A DNA stretch of 64,000 nucleotides from Marilutibacter spongiae (GCF_014145325.1 NZ_JACHTF010000014.1:1-64000); one strand, 5' to 3'. Positions 27,205 through 37,036 are shown, counted from the first letter of the stretch. The notes: a model not told the origin generated them from the sequence alone. Numbers and translations: made by a program.

Positions 27205-28101
27205 TCAGCGCTTCGCCGGGACGTGCTGGGCGGCGGCCGCGTCCTCGACCACGCGGATCAGGCCCTCCTGCGCGGTGCTGGCGACCAGGCGGCCTTCGCG
27301 ATCGAAGATCTGGCCGCGTGCAAGGCCACGACCGGCCTGCGCGCTGGGGCTGTCGATCGAATACAGCAGCCAGTCGTCGGCCCGGAACGGGCGGTGGAAC
27401 CACAAGGCGTGGTCGAGCGAGGCCATCTGCACGTTGGGCTGGTAGTAACTGATGCCGTGCGGGAACGTGGCCGTGCCGAGCAGGTGGAAATCCGAGGCGT
27501 AGGCGAGCAGGGCCCGGTGCAGTTCGGGCGCGTCGTCGACCTTTTCCGCCAGGCGGAACCACACCTGCTGGTAGGGCGGTCGCTTCGGCGGCTGCAGTTC
27601 GTCGCGCGGGTAGACGTGGCGGAACTCGAACGGGCCGCCGCGCGAGAGCCAGCGCTGGATCTTGGTGGGCAGCGTCTTCATCACCTCGTCGGGCACCGCG
27701 GGCGCCGGCGCGATGTCCTCGGGCTTGGGGACCTCGGGCATGGACAACTGGTGCGTTGCGCCGTCCTCCCGCTTCTGGAACGAAGCGGCGAGGAAGAAGA
27801 TCGGCTGGCCATGCTGGATCGCGGTGACCCGGCGTACCGAGAAGCTGCCGCCATCGCGCGTGCGGTCGACCTGGTAGACGATCGGCGCGCGGATGTCGCC
27901 TGCCTTCAGGAAGTAGGCATGCAGCGAGTGCGCCGCGCGCGGGTCCTGCATGGTCGCCTGCGCGGCCGACAGGGCCTGGCCCAGGACCTGGCCGCCGAAC
28001 ACGTACTTGGTACCGATGTCGCGGCTCTGGCCGCGGAACAGGTTGTCCTCCAGGCGCTCCAGCGACAGCAGTTCGATCAGTTCGGATACGGCAGAGCTCA
28101 T
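27205..28101 (-). CDS. tesB: Acyl-CoA thioesterase II TesB
   Basis: The protein has 298 residues, the normal TesB length, with two hot-dog domains. LFRGQSRDIGTKYVFGGQVL and HSLHAYFLKAGD mark domain 1. Domain 2 carries SLDHALWFHRPFRADDWLLY and RGLARGQIFDREGRLVAS, which supplies the catalytic Asp/Gln/Thr set. It hydrolyses medium- and long-chain acyl-CoA. It is co-directional with the DUF2007 gene immediately downstream. Confidence 0.95.
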   Translation of the reverse strand: MSSAVSELIELLSLERLEDNLFRGQSRDIGTKYVFGGQVLGQALSAAQATMQDPRAAHSLHAYFLKAGDIRAPIVYQVDRTRDGGSFSVRRVTAIQHGQPIFFLAASFQKREDGATHQLSMPEVPKPEDIAPAPAVPDEVMKTLPTKIQRWLSRGGPFEFRHVYPRDELQPPKRPPYQQVWFRLAEKVDDAPELHRALLAYASDFHLLGTATFPHGISYYQPNVQMASLDHALWFHRPFRADDWLLYSIDSPSAQAGRGLARGQIFDREGRLVASTAQEGLIRVVEDAAAAQHVPAKR

Positions 28102-28199
28102 GCGCGGGCGTCGGCGGTCAGGGCGGGCCAGTATAGCGGGCGACCCGCGCGCGCCCTGCACGGCGCGACAGGATCGGGCGGGGGCCCGGGGCCGGGCGC

Positions 28200-28760
28200 T
28201 CAGGCCTGGCGCTGCAGGCCACAGGCCGGTACTACGGTCGCCCAGGGGAAAAGAGGGCCCGGGTCGCGCTTGCGTCGCACGCGCCGGGCGGGGTCGTCGC
28301 GGGCCTCGACCTCGGTCGTGTCCAGGTCCTCGTGCCCGGCGATCCAGGCCAGGCCGGGGAGTTGCCCGCGCAGCGACTCCAGCAGTCCCAGCAGGGCGTC
28401 GATCTGTGCCTCGCCATAGGGCTCGTCCATGGCCTGGTGACCTGCGTCCAGCCAATTCGGCCAGCGCCCGGTGTTGACCAGCTCGATGCCGATCGAGCGG
28501 GCGTTGTGGCCGCGCGTGTGGTGGGCGACGCGGCCGATGTCGACGTACTGGTGCACGCTGCCGTCGCGGTCGATGTAGAAGTGCCCGCTGTTGCCCGTGC
28601 CACTACCGGCATAGTGGACCTGCTCGCCGAACTCGCGCGCGGTCGCCAGGTCGGGCAGTTCGGTGCAGTGGATCACCACGAGGTCGATCGCGGCCCGGTC
28701 ACGGGCCTGCAAGCGGCTCTCGTAGGGCAGGGGCGAGTGGACGATCGGCGGGGCGGGCAT
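28200..28760 (-). CDS. N-acetylmuramoyl-L-alanine amidase, Amidase_2 family
   Basis: The protein has 186 residues from MPAPPIVHSPLPYESRL. Zinc-ligand motifs are VVIHCTE (first His), TRGHNARSIGIELVNTGRWP (second His and the conserved Asn) and IAGHEDLDTTEVEARDDPA (third His). It resembles AmpD-type cytosolic amidases because no signal peptide is visible, which suggests cell-wall recycling. The region after the third His is longer and more basic than usual (RRVRRKRDPGPLFPW). It is divergent from the MOSC gene. Confidence 0.88.
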   Translation of the reverse strand: MPAPPIVHSPLPYESRLQARDRAAIDLVVIHCTELPDLATAREFGEQVHYAGSGTGNSGHFYIDRDGSVHQYVDIGRVAHHTRGHNARSIGIELVNTGRWPNWLDAGHQAMDEPYGEAQIDALLGLLESLRGQLPGLAWIAGHEDLDTTEVEARDDPARRVRRKRDPGPLFPWATVVPACGLQRQA

Positions 28761-28833
28761 GGCCCGGATGCTACCATTCGCCACCGTCTCCGCCGCGCGC
28801 CGGTCGCGCCGCCGGCCCAGCCACGAGCCCCGC

Positions 28834-29355
28834 ATGAAACTGCCTCCCGCCGATTCCCCCCTGGGCCAGCTGATGGCCCGCCTGCCCCGGGCCGGTCGGG
28901 TCGAATGGATCGGCCTGCGCCCGGCCCGCGACGTGCCGATGGAGGCCGTCGCCCAGGCCCGGGCCGTCGAGGGCGTCGGCCTGGTCGGCGACCGCTACGC
29001 CGGCGGCAGCGGCAAGCGCGGCCTGACCCTCATCCAGGCCGAACACCTGCCGGCGATCGCCGCGCTGGCCGGGCACGACACCGTGCCGCCGGCCACCCTG
29101 CGCCGCAACGTGGTGGTCTCCGGAATCCCGTTGGTCGCATTGAAGGGACGGCGCTTCCGCATCGGCGACGCCGTGCTGGAAGGCACCGAACCCTGCGATC
29201 CGTGTTCGCGCATGGAAGATGCGCTGGGCGCGGGCGGCTACAACGCCATGCGCGGCATGGGCGGCCTGTGCGCGCGTATCGTCGAAGGCGGCGAGCTGCG
29301 CCTGGGCGACGCGGTCGAGGCGCTGCCGGCCGCCGCCGTGGGCGAGGGCAGCTGA
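28834..29355 (+). CDS. MOSC domain protein
   Basis: The protein has 173 residues. The MOSC fold is shown by VGLVGDRYAGGSGKRGLTLI, the Arg-rich LRRNVVVSGIPL, and the conserved Cys in TEPCDPCSRMEDALG. MOSC proteins bind molybdenum cofactor or handle reactive sulfur (YiiM-like). It is first in a tight three-gene unit with an esterase and rlmKL. Confidence 0.88.
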   Translation: MKLPPADSPLGQLMARLPRAGRVEWIGLRPARDVPMEAVAQARAVEGVGLVGDRYAGGSGKRGLTLIQAEHLPAIAALAGHDTVPPATLRRNVVVSGIPLVALKGRRFRIGDAVLEGTEPCDPCSRMEDALGAGGYNAMRGMGGLCARIVEGGELRLGDAVEALPAAAVGEGS

Positions 29356-29357
29356 AC

Positions 29358-29900
29358 ATGCGCGGACACTGCATCCTGTCGCACGGCTTCGAAAGCGGCC
29401 CCGACGCGACCAAGGTCACCGCGCTTGCCGAGGCGGCCGAACACCTGGGCTGGACCCACGACCGCCCCGACTACACCGACCTGGACGCCCGCCGCGAGGT
29501 CAGCGAACTGGGTGACGTCGCGGCCCGCCTGCAGCGCCTGCTCGGCCTGGCCCATGCCGCCGCGTCGCGCGGCCCGCTGGTGCTGGCCGGCTCGAGCCTG
29601 GGCGCGTGGATATCCGGGCGTGCGTCGACGCTGTTGCCGGTCGCCGGCCTGTTCCTGATGGCACCGCCGGTGCAGATGGGCCACGCTCCGCGCCTGGAGG
29701 CCGCCGACGTGCCGACCTCCATCATCCATGGCTGGCACGACGAACTCATCCCCGCCAGCGACGTGGTCGCCTGGGCGCAGCCCCGGCGCGCGCGCCTGTT
29801 GCTGGTCGACGACAGCCATCGCCTGGCCTCGCACGTGGACGCGAGCGCGGATGCCTTCGCCGCGCTGCTGGCGTCGCTGGGACGGTCCCGGCACGCATGA
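29358..29900 (+). CDS. YqiA-like alpha/beta-hydrolase (esterase)
   Basis: The protein has 180 residues. The nucleophile elbow is GSSLGAW, the oxyanion motif is LSHGFESGP, and Asp and His appear in [11 protein letters not shown] and [11 protein letters not shown]. This fits the small YqiA/DUF alpha/beta-hydrolase group. It starts 2 nt after the MOSC stop and its own TGA overlaps the rlmKL ATG. The substrate is unknown. Confidence 0.85.
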   Translation: MRGHCILSHGFESGPDATKVTALAEAAEHLGWTHDRPDYTDLDARREVSELGDVAARLQRLLGLAHAAASRGPLVLAGSSLGAWISGRASTLLPVAGLFLMAPPVQMGHAPRLEAADVPTSIIHGWHDELIPASDVVAWAQPRRARLLLVDDSHRLASHVDASADAFAALLASLGRSRHA

Positions 29901-32053
29901 GCGACGCCTCCGTGCCCACGCGTTTCTTCGCCAGTTGCGGCAAGGGGCTGGAATACCTCCTGGCCGACGAGCTGGCCGCCCTGGGCTGCGAGAGCGCCAA
30001 GGCCACCGTCGCCGGCGTCAATGCCGTCGGACGCCTGGTCGATGCGCAGCGCGCCGTGCTGTGGTCGCGCCTGGCCAGTCGCGTGCTGTGGCCGCTGCTG
30101 GAATTCGATTGCGCCGACGAAGCGGCGCTTTACGCGGGCGTACGCTCGATCGACTGGACCGCGCACCTCGAGCCGGGGCACAGCCTGGCGGTCGATGCGC
30201 ACGTGTCGGGCGATGCGATCACCCATGAGCGCTACGCGGCGCAACGGGTCAAGGACGCCGTCGTCGACGTGATGCGCGAGGCCAGCGGGCAACGTCCGGA
30301 CGTCGACCTGGACGCGCCCGACCTGCGCCTGAACCTCGTCATCCGCAAGGGCCGGGCGATCCTCTCGGTCGACCTGGGCGGCGGTCCGCTGCACCGCCGC
30401 GGCTGGCGCCAGCACCAGGGCGAAGCACCGCTGAAGGAAACCCTGGCCGCGGCCGTGCTCCTGCGCGGGCAGTGGCCCAGGATCCACGCCGAGGGCGGCG
30501 CGCTGCTCGACCCGATGTGCGGCAGCGGCACCCTGGTGATCGAAGGTGCGTTGATGGCGGCCGACGCCGCGCCCGGCCTGTCGCGTTACGGGGCGTTGCG
30601 GCCGACGCGCTGGCGCGGCTTCGACGTCGATGCGTGGAAGCGCCTGTTCGACGAGGCGCGCCAGCGCGAGGCGGCCGGGATGAACGCATTGCGGCCTTGC
30701 TTCTTCGGCAGCGACAGCGATCCGGCGGCGATCCGCGCCGCGCGCGACAATGCCTCGCTCGCCGGCCTGACGGGAATGATCGCCTGGGACCACGCCGACA
30801 TCGAACGCCTGCCCGCGCATCCGGCGGTGCGTGGCCTGGTGGTCTGCAATCCGCCCTACGACGCGCGCCTGGCGGCCGACCCCGCGCTGTATCGCGCGCT
30901 GGGCGACGCGCTGCGCCGCGCCGTGCCGGCCTGGCGGGCCAGCCTGCTCTGCGGCGACGCCGAACTGGCGCGCGCCACCGGCCTGCGCGCGGCGAAGGTG
31001 TACCAGCTGTTCAATGGCGCGATCGAATGCAGCCTGATCGCCGTCGACCCGGTGGCGCCGCCGCAGCGCGTCGTCGAGGCGCGACCCGAACTCGACGAAG
31101 GCGCGCGGATGGTGGCCAACCGCCTGCGCCGCAACCTGCGCAAGCTCAAGGCGTGGCGACGGCAGGAAGGCATCACCTGCTTCCGCGCCTACGATGCCGA
31201 CCTGCCCGAGTACGCGGCCGCCATCGACGTCTACGAGACCGACGAGTCGCCATCGCGCACCTTCCTGCATGTCCAGGAGTACGCGGCGCCGGCGACGATT
31301 CCCGAGGCCGACCAGCGCCGCCGTCGCAACGAACTGATGGCCGCCGCGCGCGAAGTCTTCGAAGTGCCGCGCGAACAGCTGGCGCTGAAGACGCGCGCGC
31401 GCGGGAAGGGCGGCAGCAAGTACGGCGCCTTCGACTCGCGCGGCGAGTTCCTGCCGGTGCGCGAGGGCGAGGCGCGTCTGCGCGTGAACCTGTTCGACTA
31501 CCTCGACACCGGCTTGTTCCTCGACCACCGCCCGCTGCGCATGCGCTTGTTCGAGGAGGCCGATGACACGCGCTTCCTGAACCTGTTCGGCTACACCGGC
31601 GCGGCCACCGTCCAGGCCGCGGTGGGCGGCGCGCGCGCGACCACCACCGTCGATCTCTCGGCGACCTACCTGCAATGGTGCGCCGACAACCTGGCCGCCA
31701 ACGGCATCGGCGGACGCCGGCACCAACTGGTCCAGGCCGACGTGATGGAGTGGCTGGAGGCCAGCCGCGGCGAGTACGACCTGGTCTTCTGCGATCCGCC
31801 CACGTTCTCCAACTCCAAGCGCGCCCAGGACTTCGACATCCAGGCCGAGCACGTCCGCCTGCTGCGCGGGGTGGTCGAGCACCTTGCGCCGGACGGCGTG
31901 GCGTACTTCTCGAACAACTTCCGCCGCTTCCGCATGGACGACGAGGCGATCGCGGCCTTCGCCCATTGCGAAGAAATCAGCCCCGAGACACTCCCGCCCG
32001 ATTTCGAGCGCAACAGCCGCATCCACCGCTGCTGGCGGCTCCGTCGCCGCTGA
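29897..32053 (+). CDS. rlmL: Bifunctional 23S rRNA methyltransferase RlmKL
   Basis: The protein has 718 residues and is a fusion as in E. coli. The THUMP domain and first methyltransferase (RlmL, m2G2445) have [15 protein letters not shown] and [11 protein letters not shown]. The second methyltransferase (RlmK, m7G2069) has [19 protein letters not shown] and [18 protein letters not shown]. Both NPPY and DPP catalytic motifs are intact. It overlaps the esterase stop by 4 nt. Confidence 0.96.
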   Translation: MSDASVPTRFFASCGKGLEYLLADELAALGCESAKATVAGVNAVGRLVDAQRAVLWSRLASRVLWPLLEFDCADEAALYAGVRSIDWTAHLEPGHSLAVDAHVSGDAITHERYAAQRVKDAVVDVMREASGQRPDVDLDAPDLRLNLVIRKGRAILSVDLGGGPLHRRGWRQHQGEAPLKETLAAAVLLRGQWPRIHAEGGALLDPMCGSGTLVIEGALMAADAAPGLSRYGALRPTRWRGFDVDAWKRLFDEARQREAAGMNALRPCFFGSDSDPAAIRAARDNASLAGLTGMIAWDHADIERLPAHPAVRGLVVCNPPYDARLAADPALYRALGDALRRAVPAWRASLLCGDAELARATGLRAAKVYQLFNGAIECSLIAVDPVAPPQRVVEARPELDEGARMVANRLRRNLRKLKAWRRQEGITCFRAYDADLPEYAAAIDVYETDESPSRTFLHVQEYAAPATIPEADQRRRRNELMAAAREVFEVPREQLALKTRARGKGGSKYGAFDSRGEFLPVREGEARLRVNLFDYLDTGLFLDHRPLRMRLFEEADDTRFLNLFGYTGAATVQAAVGGARATTTVDLSATYLQWCADNLAANGIGGRRHQLVQADVMEWLEASRGEYDLVFCDPPTFSNSKRAQDFDIQAEHVRLLRGVVEHLAPDGVAYFSNNFRRFRMDDEAIAAFAHCEEISPETLPPDFERNSRIHRCWRLRRR

Positions 32054-32096
32054 GGGCCGCCTTCGGCCCTGCCCATCCTGGGGCGTTGGAATCGGG

Positions 32097-32130
32097 GCCT
32101 CGGGGCGCTTCGCTTACGCGGGCCACGTGG
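32097..32130 (-). repeat. Degenerate type-B repeat after rlmKL
   Basis: On the minus strand this reads GGCCCGCGTAAGCGAAGCGC, a decayed form of the type-B element. The gap 32054-32375 otherwise holds the pirin promoter region. Confidence 0.55.
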
Positions 32131-32269
32131 CTCGACCTCGACCTTCGCGACTTCGAGGCCGGCGGCCGATAGGCCTTCGGCTGCTGAGGGCCCCCGCGCC
32201 GGTCGACCCGACCGTTCCCCACTTCATTGGAGGCATTTCCGCACTTGTTGTCCGCGTCGCTTTGGTATT

Positions 32270-32285
32270 GTTCCGTTATTGGAAC
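32270..32285 (+). promoter_or_regulatory. Inverted repeat in the pirin promoter region, possible operator
   Basis: GTTCC-GTTATT-GGAAC is a perfect 5-bp-arm inverted repeat in an AT-rich island (TTTGGTATTGTTCCGTTATT), 90 bp before the pirin ATG. It could bind a dimeric regulator; no regulator gene is adjacent. Confidence 0.4.
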
Positions 32286-32375
32286 GAATCGCTGCCGACA
32301 TGCAGCGACCGGACGCGGCATTCGCGCGCATCCTTGTCGTCAGCCGATCCCGGCGCATGACACGAGGGCAAGACC

Positions 32376-33239
32376 ATGTCCACCCAAGCCACTGCCAGCC
32401 GCAATGCGCATCCCAGCCGCCTGGTCCGGGGCCAGGCGGCCTCGGACGGCGCCGGCGTGCGCCTCACCCGCGTCATCGGCAGCCCCATGCTGCCCGACCT
32501 CGATCCGTTCCTGCTGCTGGACGAATTCGGCACCGACAAGCCCGAGGACTACCTCGCCGGCTTCCCCGACCACCCGCACCGTGGCTTCGAGACCGTGACC
32601 TACATGCTCGACGGGCGCATGCGGCACAAGGACAACCACGGCAACGAGGGCGTGCTCGTGCCCGGCAGCGTGCAGTGGATGACCGCTGGCCGCGGCCTGG
32701 TGCACTCGGAGATGCCCGAGCAGGAAGAAGGGCGGATGCGCGGCTTCCAGCTGTGGGTCAACCTGCCCGCGCGCGACAAGATGATCGCACCGCGCTACCA
32801 GGAGTTCGCGCCGGAGCGGATCCCATCGCTTGCACCGGCGCCCGGCGTCGTGGTGAAGGTGATCGCCGGCGAGGTCGACGGCATCTCCGGTCCGATCGCC
32901 CAGCCGGCGACCGACCCGGTGTACCTCGACATCGCGCTGGAGGCCGGGGCTTCCTGGGCGTACGAGCTGCCGGCGGGGCACAGCGCTTTCGCCTATGCCT
33001 TCGAAGGCAGCGTGCGACTGGGCGAGGGCGAGGACGCCCGCGAGCTGCCGGGACAGACCCTGGCCGTGCTCGGGGGCGGCGAGCGTGTCGTGCTGCAGGC
33101 CGTCGACGCGCCTTCGCGCCTGATCCTCGTCGCGGGGCGTCCGCTGCGCGAACCCGTGGTCCGCCACGGGCCGTTCGTCATGAACAGCCGGCAGGAGATC
33201 ATGCAGGCCTTCATCGACTTCCAGGAGGGGCGCTTCTGA
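32376..33239 (+). CDS. Pirin family protein (YhhW-type)
   Basis: The protein has 287 residues with two cupin domains. The N-terminal metal motif is FPDHPHRGFETVTYMLDG, plus SVQWMTAGRGLVHSEMP. The C-terminal half contains PVYLDIALEAGASWAYELPA, given here only as a landmark. Some pirins act as quercetin dioxygenases, others as regulators; the role here is not predictable. The stop overlaps the start of the DUF3861 gene by one base, so the two form a unit. Confidence 0.93.
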   Translation: MSTQATASRNAHPSRLVRGQAASDGAGVRLTRVIGSPMLPDLDPFLLLDEFGTDKPEDYLAGFPDHPHRGFETVTYMLDGRMRHKDNHGNEGVLVPGSVQWMTAGRGLVHSEMPEQEEGRMRGFQLWVNLPARDKMIAPRYQEFAPERIPSLAPAPGVVVKVIAGEVDGISGPIAQPATDPVYLDIALEAGASWAYELPAGHSAFAYAFEGSVRLGEGEDARELPGQTLAVLGGGERVVLQAVDAPSRLILVAGRPLREPVVRHGPFVMNSRQEIMQAFIDFQEGRF

Positions 33240-33565
33240 TGGCGCTTCGCGAGCATCGTTACCGCGTCACGCTCGAGCACCTGGCCCACCCGCGTGCGGA
33301 GGGCCAGGTGCATCCGCCGCTGGTGTTCGAGGACGGCAACCACGACGACATCTTCGAGATCGTCGAGCGCCAGCGCGCCTCCGGTCGTTTCGGCACTGCA
33401 GACGAGGCGGCGGCGTTCGCCCTGGGCCTCAAGCTGCTGGGCGAAGCGGTGCTGCGCAATCGCCAGGACGCTTTGCTGCAACAGTTGAAGCCGGCGTTGG
33501 GGGATTTCGTCCGCGCGCTGAAGGCCGAGGGCAAGACGCGCGCCGCGGCGCATCAGGTGGATTGA
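33239..33565 (+). CDS. DUF3861 family protein
   Basis: The protein has 108 residues (MALREHRYRVTLEHLAHP, then FEDGNHDDIFEIVERQRASG and a helical C-terminus). This matches the DUF3861 pattern. It is coupled to the pirin gene (TGATG overlap). Function unknown. Confidence 0.75.
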   Translation: MALREHRYRVTLEHLAHPRAEGQVHPPLVFEDGNHDDIFEIVERQRASGRFGTADEAAAFALGLKLLGEAVLRNRQDALLQQLKPALGDFVRALKAEGKTRAAAHQVD

Positions 33566-33572
33566 ACCGGGA

Positions 33573-33597
33573 CGAAGGCCGCGCTGCGCGGCCTTCG
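33573..33597. terminator. Hairpin between convergent DUF3861 and aqpZ genes
   Basis: An 11-bp perfect stem (CGAAGGCCGCG / CGCGGCCTTCG) with CTG loop. No T run follows in either direction, so it may be a weak or bidirectional terminator. Confidence 0.55.
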
Positions 33598-33616
33598 CCA
33601 TCCCCGGTGCGGGTGA

Positions 33617-34351
33617 TCAGGCGCCGCCGACCACGTCCGGGCGCTCGGGTCCCAGCCAGCGGTAGAGCATGCCGCCCAGGAGCCCGCCGAGGATCGGCGC
33701 CAGCCAGAACAACCACAGTTGCGAAATCGCGCCGCTGCCCGCGAACAGCGCCACGCCGGTCGAACGCGCCGGGTTCACCGAGGTGTTGGTGACCGGGATG
33801 CTGATCAGGTGGATCAGGGTCAGGCCCAGGCCGATCGCGATCGGCGCGAAGCCCACCGGCGCGCGGCTGTGCGTCGCGCCCATGATGATCACCAGGAACA
33901 TGGCGGTCATCACCACCTCGCAGAGGAAGGCGGCGGCCACGCTGTAGCCGCCCGGCGAGAGGCCTCCGTAGCCGTTGCTGGCGAAGTTGCCCGCTGCCGC
34001 CGGGTCGGGTGCGAAGGCCGCCGACCCGCTGGCGATCTGCCAGAGGATGAAGCCCGCGAACAGACCGCCCAGTACCTGGGCGACGATGTAGAGCGCCAGG
34101 TCGCGGGCCGGGAAGCGGCCACCGGCCCAGAGTCCGAAACTGACGGCGGGGTTGAAGTGCCCGCCCGAGATATGGCCCAGCGCATAGGCGCCGGTGAGCA
34201 CCGTCAGGCCGAACGCGAACGCGACGCCCAGGAAGCCGATGCCCAGGGGGTTGCCGTCCCCGCCGAAATTCGCTGCGAGCACGGCACTGCCGCAGCCACC
34301 CAGCACCAGCCAGAACGTACCGATGAACTCCGCACCCAGTCGCTTGATCAT
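33617..34351 (-). CDS. aqpZ: Aquaporin Z
   Basis: The protein has 244 residues with six membrane helices. The two NPA motifs are HFNPAVS and VNPARSTG. The selectivity filter typical of water channels is visible: His in [20 protein letters not shown], Thr in the same segment, and Arg after the second NPA. It is an inner-membrane water channel. It is a single gene between two pirin units. Confidence 0.95.
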   Translation of the reverse strand: MIKRLGAEFIGTFWLVLGGCGSAVLAANFGGDGNPLGIGFLGVAFAFGLTVLTGAYALGHISGGHFNPAVSFGLWAGGRFPARDLALYIVAQVLGGLFAGFILWQIASGSAAFAPDPAAAGNFASNGYGGLSPGGYSVAAAFLCEVVMTAMFLVIIMGATHSRAPVGFAPIAIGLGLTLIHLISIPVTNTSVNPARSTGVALFAGSGAISQLWLFWLAPILGGLLGGMLYRWLGPERPDVVGGA

Positions 34352-34534
34352 GGTCCTGTCCTCCCGAAGAAGCCAACATGTTTGGCCACCGTTCAGGATG
34401 AAACTAGAGGCCGTGTGAGCTTGGTGTGTTCATGGCGTGACGATGCAGGCGGCCGCCTTGGCCTGCGGTGCTCGGCGGCCTCAAGGTCGCGGAGGTCAAA
34501 GTCAAGATCAACGGCAACGGCAACAGCAACGCCT

Positions 34535-34626
34535 CGTAGGGTGGGTAGAGCCAAAGGCGAAACCCACCGTCGCGGGATTGCACGCAAGACGCACGATGGG
34601 GTTTGCTTCGCGCTACCCATCCTACG
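34535..34626. repeat. Type-A palindromic repeat in the aqpZ/34892 gap
   Basis: CGTAGGGTGGGTAGAGCCAA at the left and TTCGCGCTACCCATCCTACG at the right form the long imperfect palindrome. The gap 34352-34891 contains no gene. Confidence 0.85.
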
Positions 34627-34698
34627 GTGCTGGATTCCAGCACTCGCTCGAATGACGGTTCGTGTGGGATGCCGGAGGGGGCCGGCTGCAGCGTCGTC

Positions 34699-34792
34699 GT
34701 AGGGAGGGTCGAGCCGAAGGCGATACCCACCATGGCCCGTGGCCACGACGCACGATGGGTTTCGCTTCGCGCAACCCATCGTGAAAGCTGGA
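34699..34792. repeat. Second, decayed type-A palindromic repeat
   Basis: GTAGGGAGGGTCGAGCCGAA at the left and TTCGCTTCGCGCAACCCATC at the right. A short dRS3-like remnant (GGATTCCAGCACTCGCTC) lies between the two type-A copies at about 34630-34650. Confidence 0.75.
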
Positions 34793-34836
34793 GGCGACCA
34801 CGACACCCAACGCGCTTGCACGCTGGCTGGGGCGCG

Positions 34837-34867
34837 AAAAAAAAGCCGCCCCGGCGGGAGCGGCTTT
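34837..34867 (-). terminator. Rho-independent terminator of the 34892 gene
   Basis: On the minus strand AAAGCCGC...GCGGCTTT pairs over 8 bp, extended by two CC/GG pairs after one mismatch, and is followed by eight T in total. It is 25 bp after the stop codon. Confidence 0.9.
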
Positions 34868-34891
34868 CGATGCGTTGCGGTGGTGACTGGC

Positions 34892-35347
34892 TCAGTTGCT
34901 GGTGAGCTGCGCGCTCGGGAACTGCAGCAGCTGGGTCGCCTGCAACGCCTGGTTCAGGCGATCCTGCGATTCGGCCTGCACCCAGATGTGCGCCGTGCGG
35001 TCGCGCCCGACCTTCACCAGGGTCTCGCGCGCGATGATGTCGGGCTTGCCCGCCAGCTCGCTGCGATACCAGTGGATCTGCTGCCCATCGACGCGCCCCT
35101 CTTCCTCGCGATCGCTGCGCTTGGGCTCGAAGCCCGGCTTCTTGCTGATGTACATCCCGAAGGCTTCCGAGCCGTCCTCGCGCAGGGCGCGGCAGAAGTC
35201 CGCATCCCCGGCGCTGCTGTATTCCCAGGTCAGGCCCGTGCTTGCGGGCAGGATGGGGCAGCCTTCGGCCGCCGTCTGTGCATTCGCCTGGCTCCATGCG
35301 CCCAACCCCAGCGCGCAGAGCAACAGGACTCCCCTCGTCGTCGTCAT
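34892..35347 (-). CDS. Hypothetical exported protein
   Basis: The protein has 151 residues from MTTTRGVLLLCALGLGAW. The signal peptide is cleaved probably after QANAQ. Two Cys (EGCPILP and DADFCRALR) could pair. The remaining sequence (HWYRSELAGKPDIIARETLV) is not recognised. GGGGGGA lies 6-7 nt before the ATG. Its own terminator follows. Confidence 0.7.
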   Translation of the reverse strand: MTTTRGVLLLCALGLGAWSQANAQTAAEGCPILPASTGLTWEYSSAGDADFCRALREDGSEAFGMYISKKPGFEPKRSDREEEGRVDGQQIHWYRSELAGKPDIIARETLVKVGRDRTAHIWVQAESQDRLNQALQATQLLQFPSAQLTSN

Positions 35348-35461
35348 CTGGATTCCCCCCTGTAGGGCCAAAACAGGCCGGTGATCACAACCCGACCATA
35401 AAACACTCTGAGGGGATTGACAAATTTTCCCGGATATTGTTTCAGATGTTACGACCCTGCC

Positions 35462-36322
35462 TTACCGGTCGGGCAACGGGATGAACTCGTCGTCGCCCTC
35501 GATCCGGCCGAAACGACCGGCCACCCAGTCCTCCTTGGCCTGCTCGATCCGCTCCTGCGAACTGGACACGAAGTTCCACCACATGTGGCGGGGGCGGTCG
35601 AGCGGTTCGCCGCCCAGCAGCATGGCCTTGAGGGGGCTGCGCGCGCGCAGGCGCGGGCGGCTGCCGGGCTCGAGCACCACCAGGTGCTTGTCGGGGATGT
35701 CGGTGCCGTCGAGCTGGGCATCACCCTCGAGGACGTAGAGCGCGCGTTCCGGGTGGCTGGCCTCCAGGAACATTTCCGCCTCCGGGTCCAGGTCGATCGC
35801 CACGTACAGGGTGTCGGCGAAGACCTTCACCGGGGACTCCCCGCCGTAGCCGCGGCCGGCGACGATGCGCAGCCAGCGGCCGTCATGCCGCAGCTGGGGC
35901 AGGCTGTCGGCGGCATGGTGGTGGAAGGCCGGCGCGGTCTCCTCGTCGGGCAGGGGCAGCGCCACCCATGTCTGCATGCCGTGCAGCGGGTGCTCGCCTT
36001 CCCGCAGGATCGCCGGGGTCCGCTCGGAGTGTGCGATGCCACGCCCGGCGGTCATCCAGTTGACGTCGCCGGGCCGGATGTCCTGGTCGCTGCCGAGGGT
36101 GTCGCGATGGTTGATGCAGCCCGACCACAGGAAGGTCACCGTGGCCAGCCCGATGTGGGGGTGGGGCCTTACGTCGACGCCCTGTCCCGGCTGGAAGGTC
36201 GCCGGTCCCATGTGGTCGACGAAGACGAAGGGTCCCACGCTGCGCGCCTTCAGGCTCGGCACCGCGCGGCGTACCTGGAAGCCGCCGAGGTCATGGACGC
36301 GGGGGGCGATGATCGTGCTCAT
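35462..36322 (-). CDS. Pirin family protein (second copy)
   Basis: The protein has 286 residues. The cupin metal motif is RPHPHIGLATVTFLWSG with a later HSERTPA segment, and the C-terminal cupin includes ALYVLEGDAQLDGTDI and the MWWNFVSSSQERIEQAKEDW tail typical of pirins. It differs clearly from the pirin at 32376 (different metal-motif context), so the two are old paralogues rather than a recent duplication. It is monocistronic. Confidence 0.93.
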   Translation of the reverse strand: MSTIIAPRVHDLGGFQVRRAVPSLKARSVGPFVFVDHMGPATFQPGQGVDVRPHPHIGLATVTFLWSGCINHRDTLGSDQDIRPGDVNWMTAGRGIAHSERTPAILREGEHPLHGMQTWVALPLPDEETAPAFHHHAADSLPQLRHDGRWLRIVAGRGYGGESPVKVFADTLYVAIDLDPEAEMFLEASHPERALYVLEGDAQLDGTDIPDKHLVVLEPGSRPRLRARSPLKAMLLGGEPLDRPRHMWWNFVSSSQERIEQAKEDWVAGRFGRIEGDDEFIPLPDR

Positions 36323-36418
36323 GGGCCTGCGCTCGTTTGGGAGGGGGGGGACGAGGATCGCATCCCAGGCGTGACGCCGGGAGCGAACCGGTGCAACGCT
36401 GCGTTGCCGTCGCGTGGT

Positions 36419-36988
36419 TCAGGGCGAGAGCGGGCGGTCCGACATGCGTGGGGTGCCGCCGGCGTCGAACTCTACGTAGTAGCGGTGGTCGTACTCGGCT
36501 TCGCTCATCGGCGGTACCGGGCAGCCGCACAGCGCCGCCACGATCCCCGGGACCGTGTTGCTGTGGCCGACCACGAGCACCGTGCCGCCTGGGTGGCGGC
36601 CCCGGAGCTGGCGGGCGAAGTCGGCGGCCGGGACGCGCGCCTCGTAGGGCAGGACGGTGAGGCCATGCGCCGCCGCCGTGGGCGCCGCGGTCTGCTGCGT
36701 ACGCCGGTATGCGGTCGCGTACACCGCGACCACGTCCGCGTCCCGAAGCGAGCGTGCCAGGCGATCGGCCCGCACCAGCCCGGCCGCCGTGAGCGCGGGG
36801 TCGGTATCGGCGTCGGACCGGGCCGGCAGCTTCTCGGCATGCCGCACGACCACGAAGCGCGATGGTGCGTCCGTCGCGTCGGCGGGTGCGTGGCGACAGC
36901 CCGCGATGGCCAGGGCAAGGCCGAACACGCAGGCGGCCGCGCGCAGGCCGCGCACGGACGTCGTCATCGAGATCGGCGTCATCGCCAT
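36419..36988 (-). CDS. Histidine phosphatase family lipoprotein
   Basis: The protein has 189 residues. The start at 36988 (MAMTPISMTTSVRGL) is supported by GGGAG 6 nt upstream. The lipobox is AIAGC. The catalytic motif FVVVRHAEKLPA contains the phosphorylated His; a second basic region (YATAYRRTQQTA) and VVGHSNTVPGI complete the active site. It is probably periplasmic, acting on a small phospho-ester. Confidence 0.88.
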   Translation of the reverse strand: MAMTPISMTTSVRGLRAAACVFGLALAIAGCRHAPADATDAPSRFVVVRHAEKLPARSDADTDPALTAAGLVRADRLARSLRDADVVAVYATAYRRTQQTAAPTAAAHGLTVLPYEARVPAADFARQLRGRHPGGTVLVVGHSNTVPGIVAALCGCPVPPMSEAEYDHRYYVEFDAGGTPRMSDRPLSP

Positions 36989-37036
36989 GGGCGTCTCCCT
37001 CGCGGCCGGTCGGAAGGCCGGCATCATGAACCGAGT

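Noticed and set aside
29471-32026. An 851-codon open frame on the minus strand opposite rlmKL
   Set aside because: The plus strand carries complete catalytic motifs of RlmK and RlmL; the antisense frame has none and is a composition artefact.
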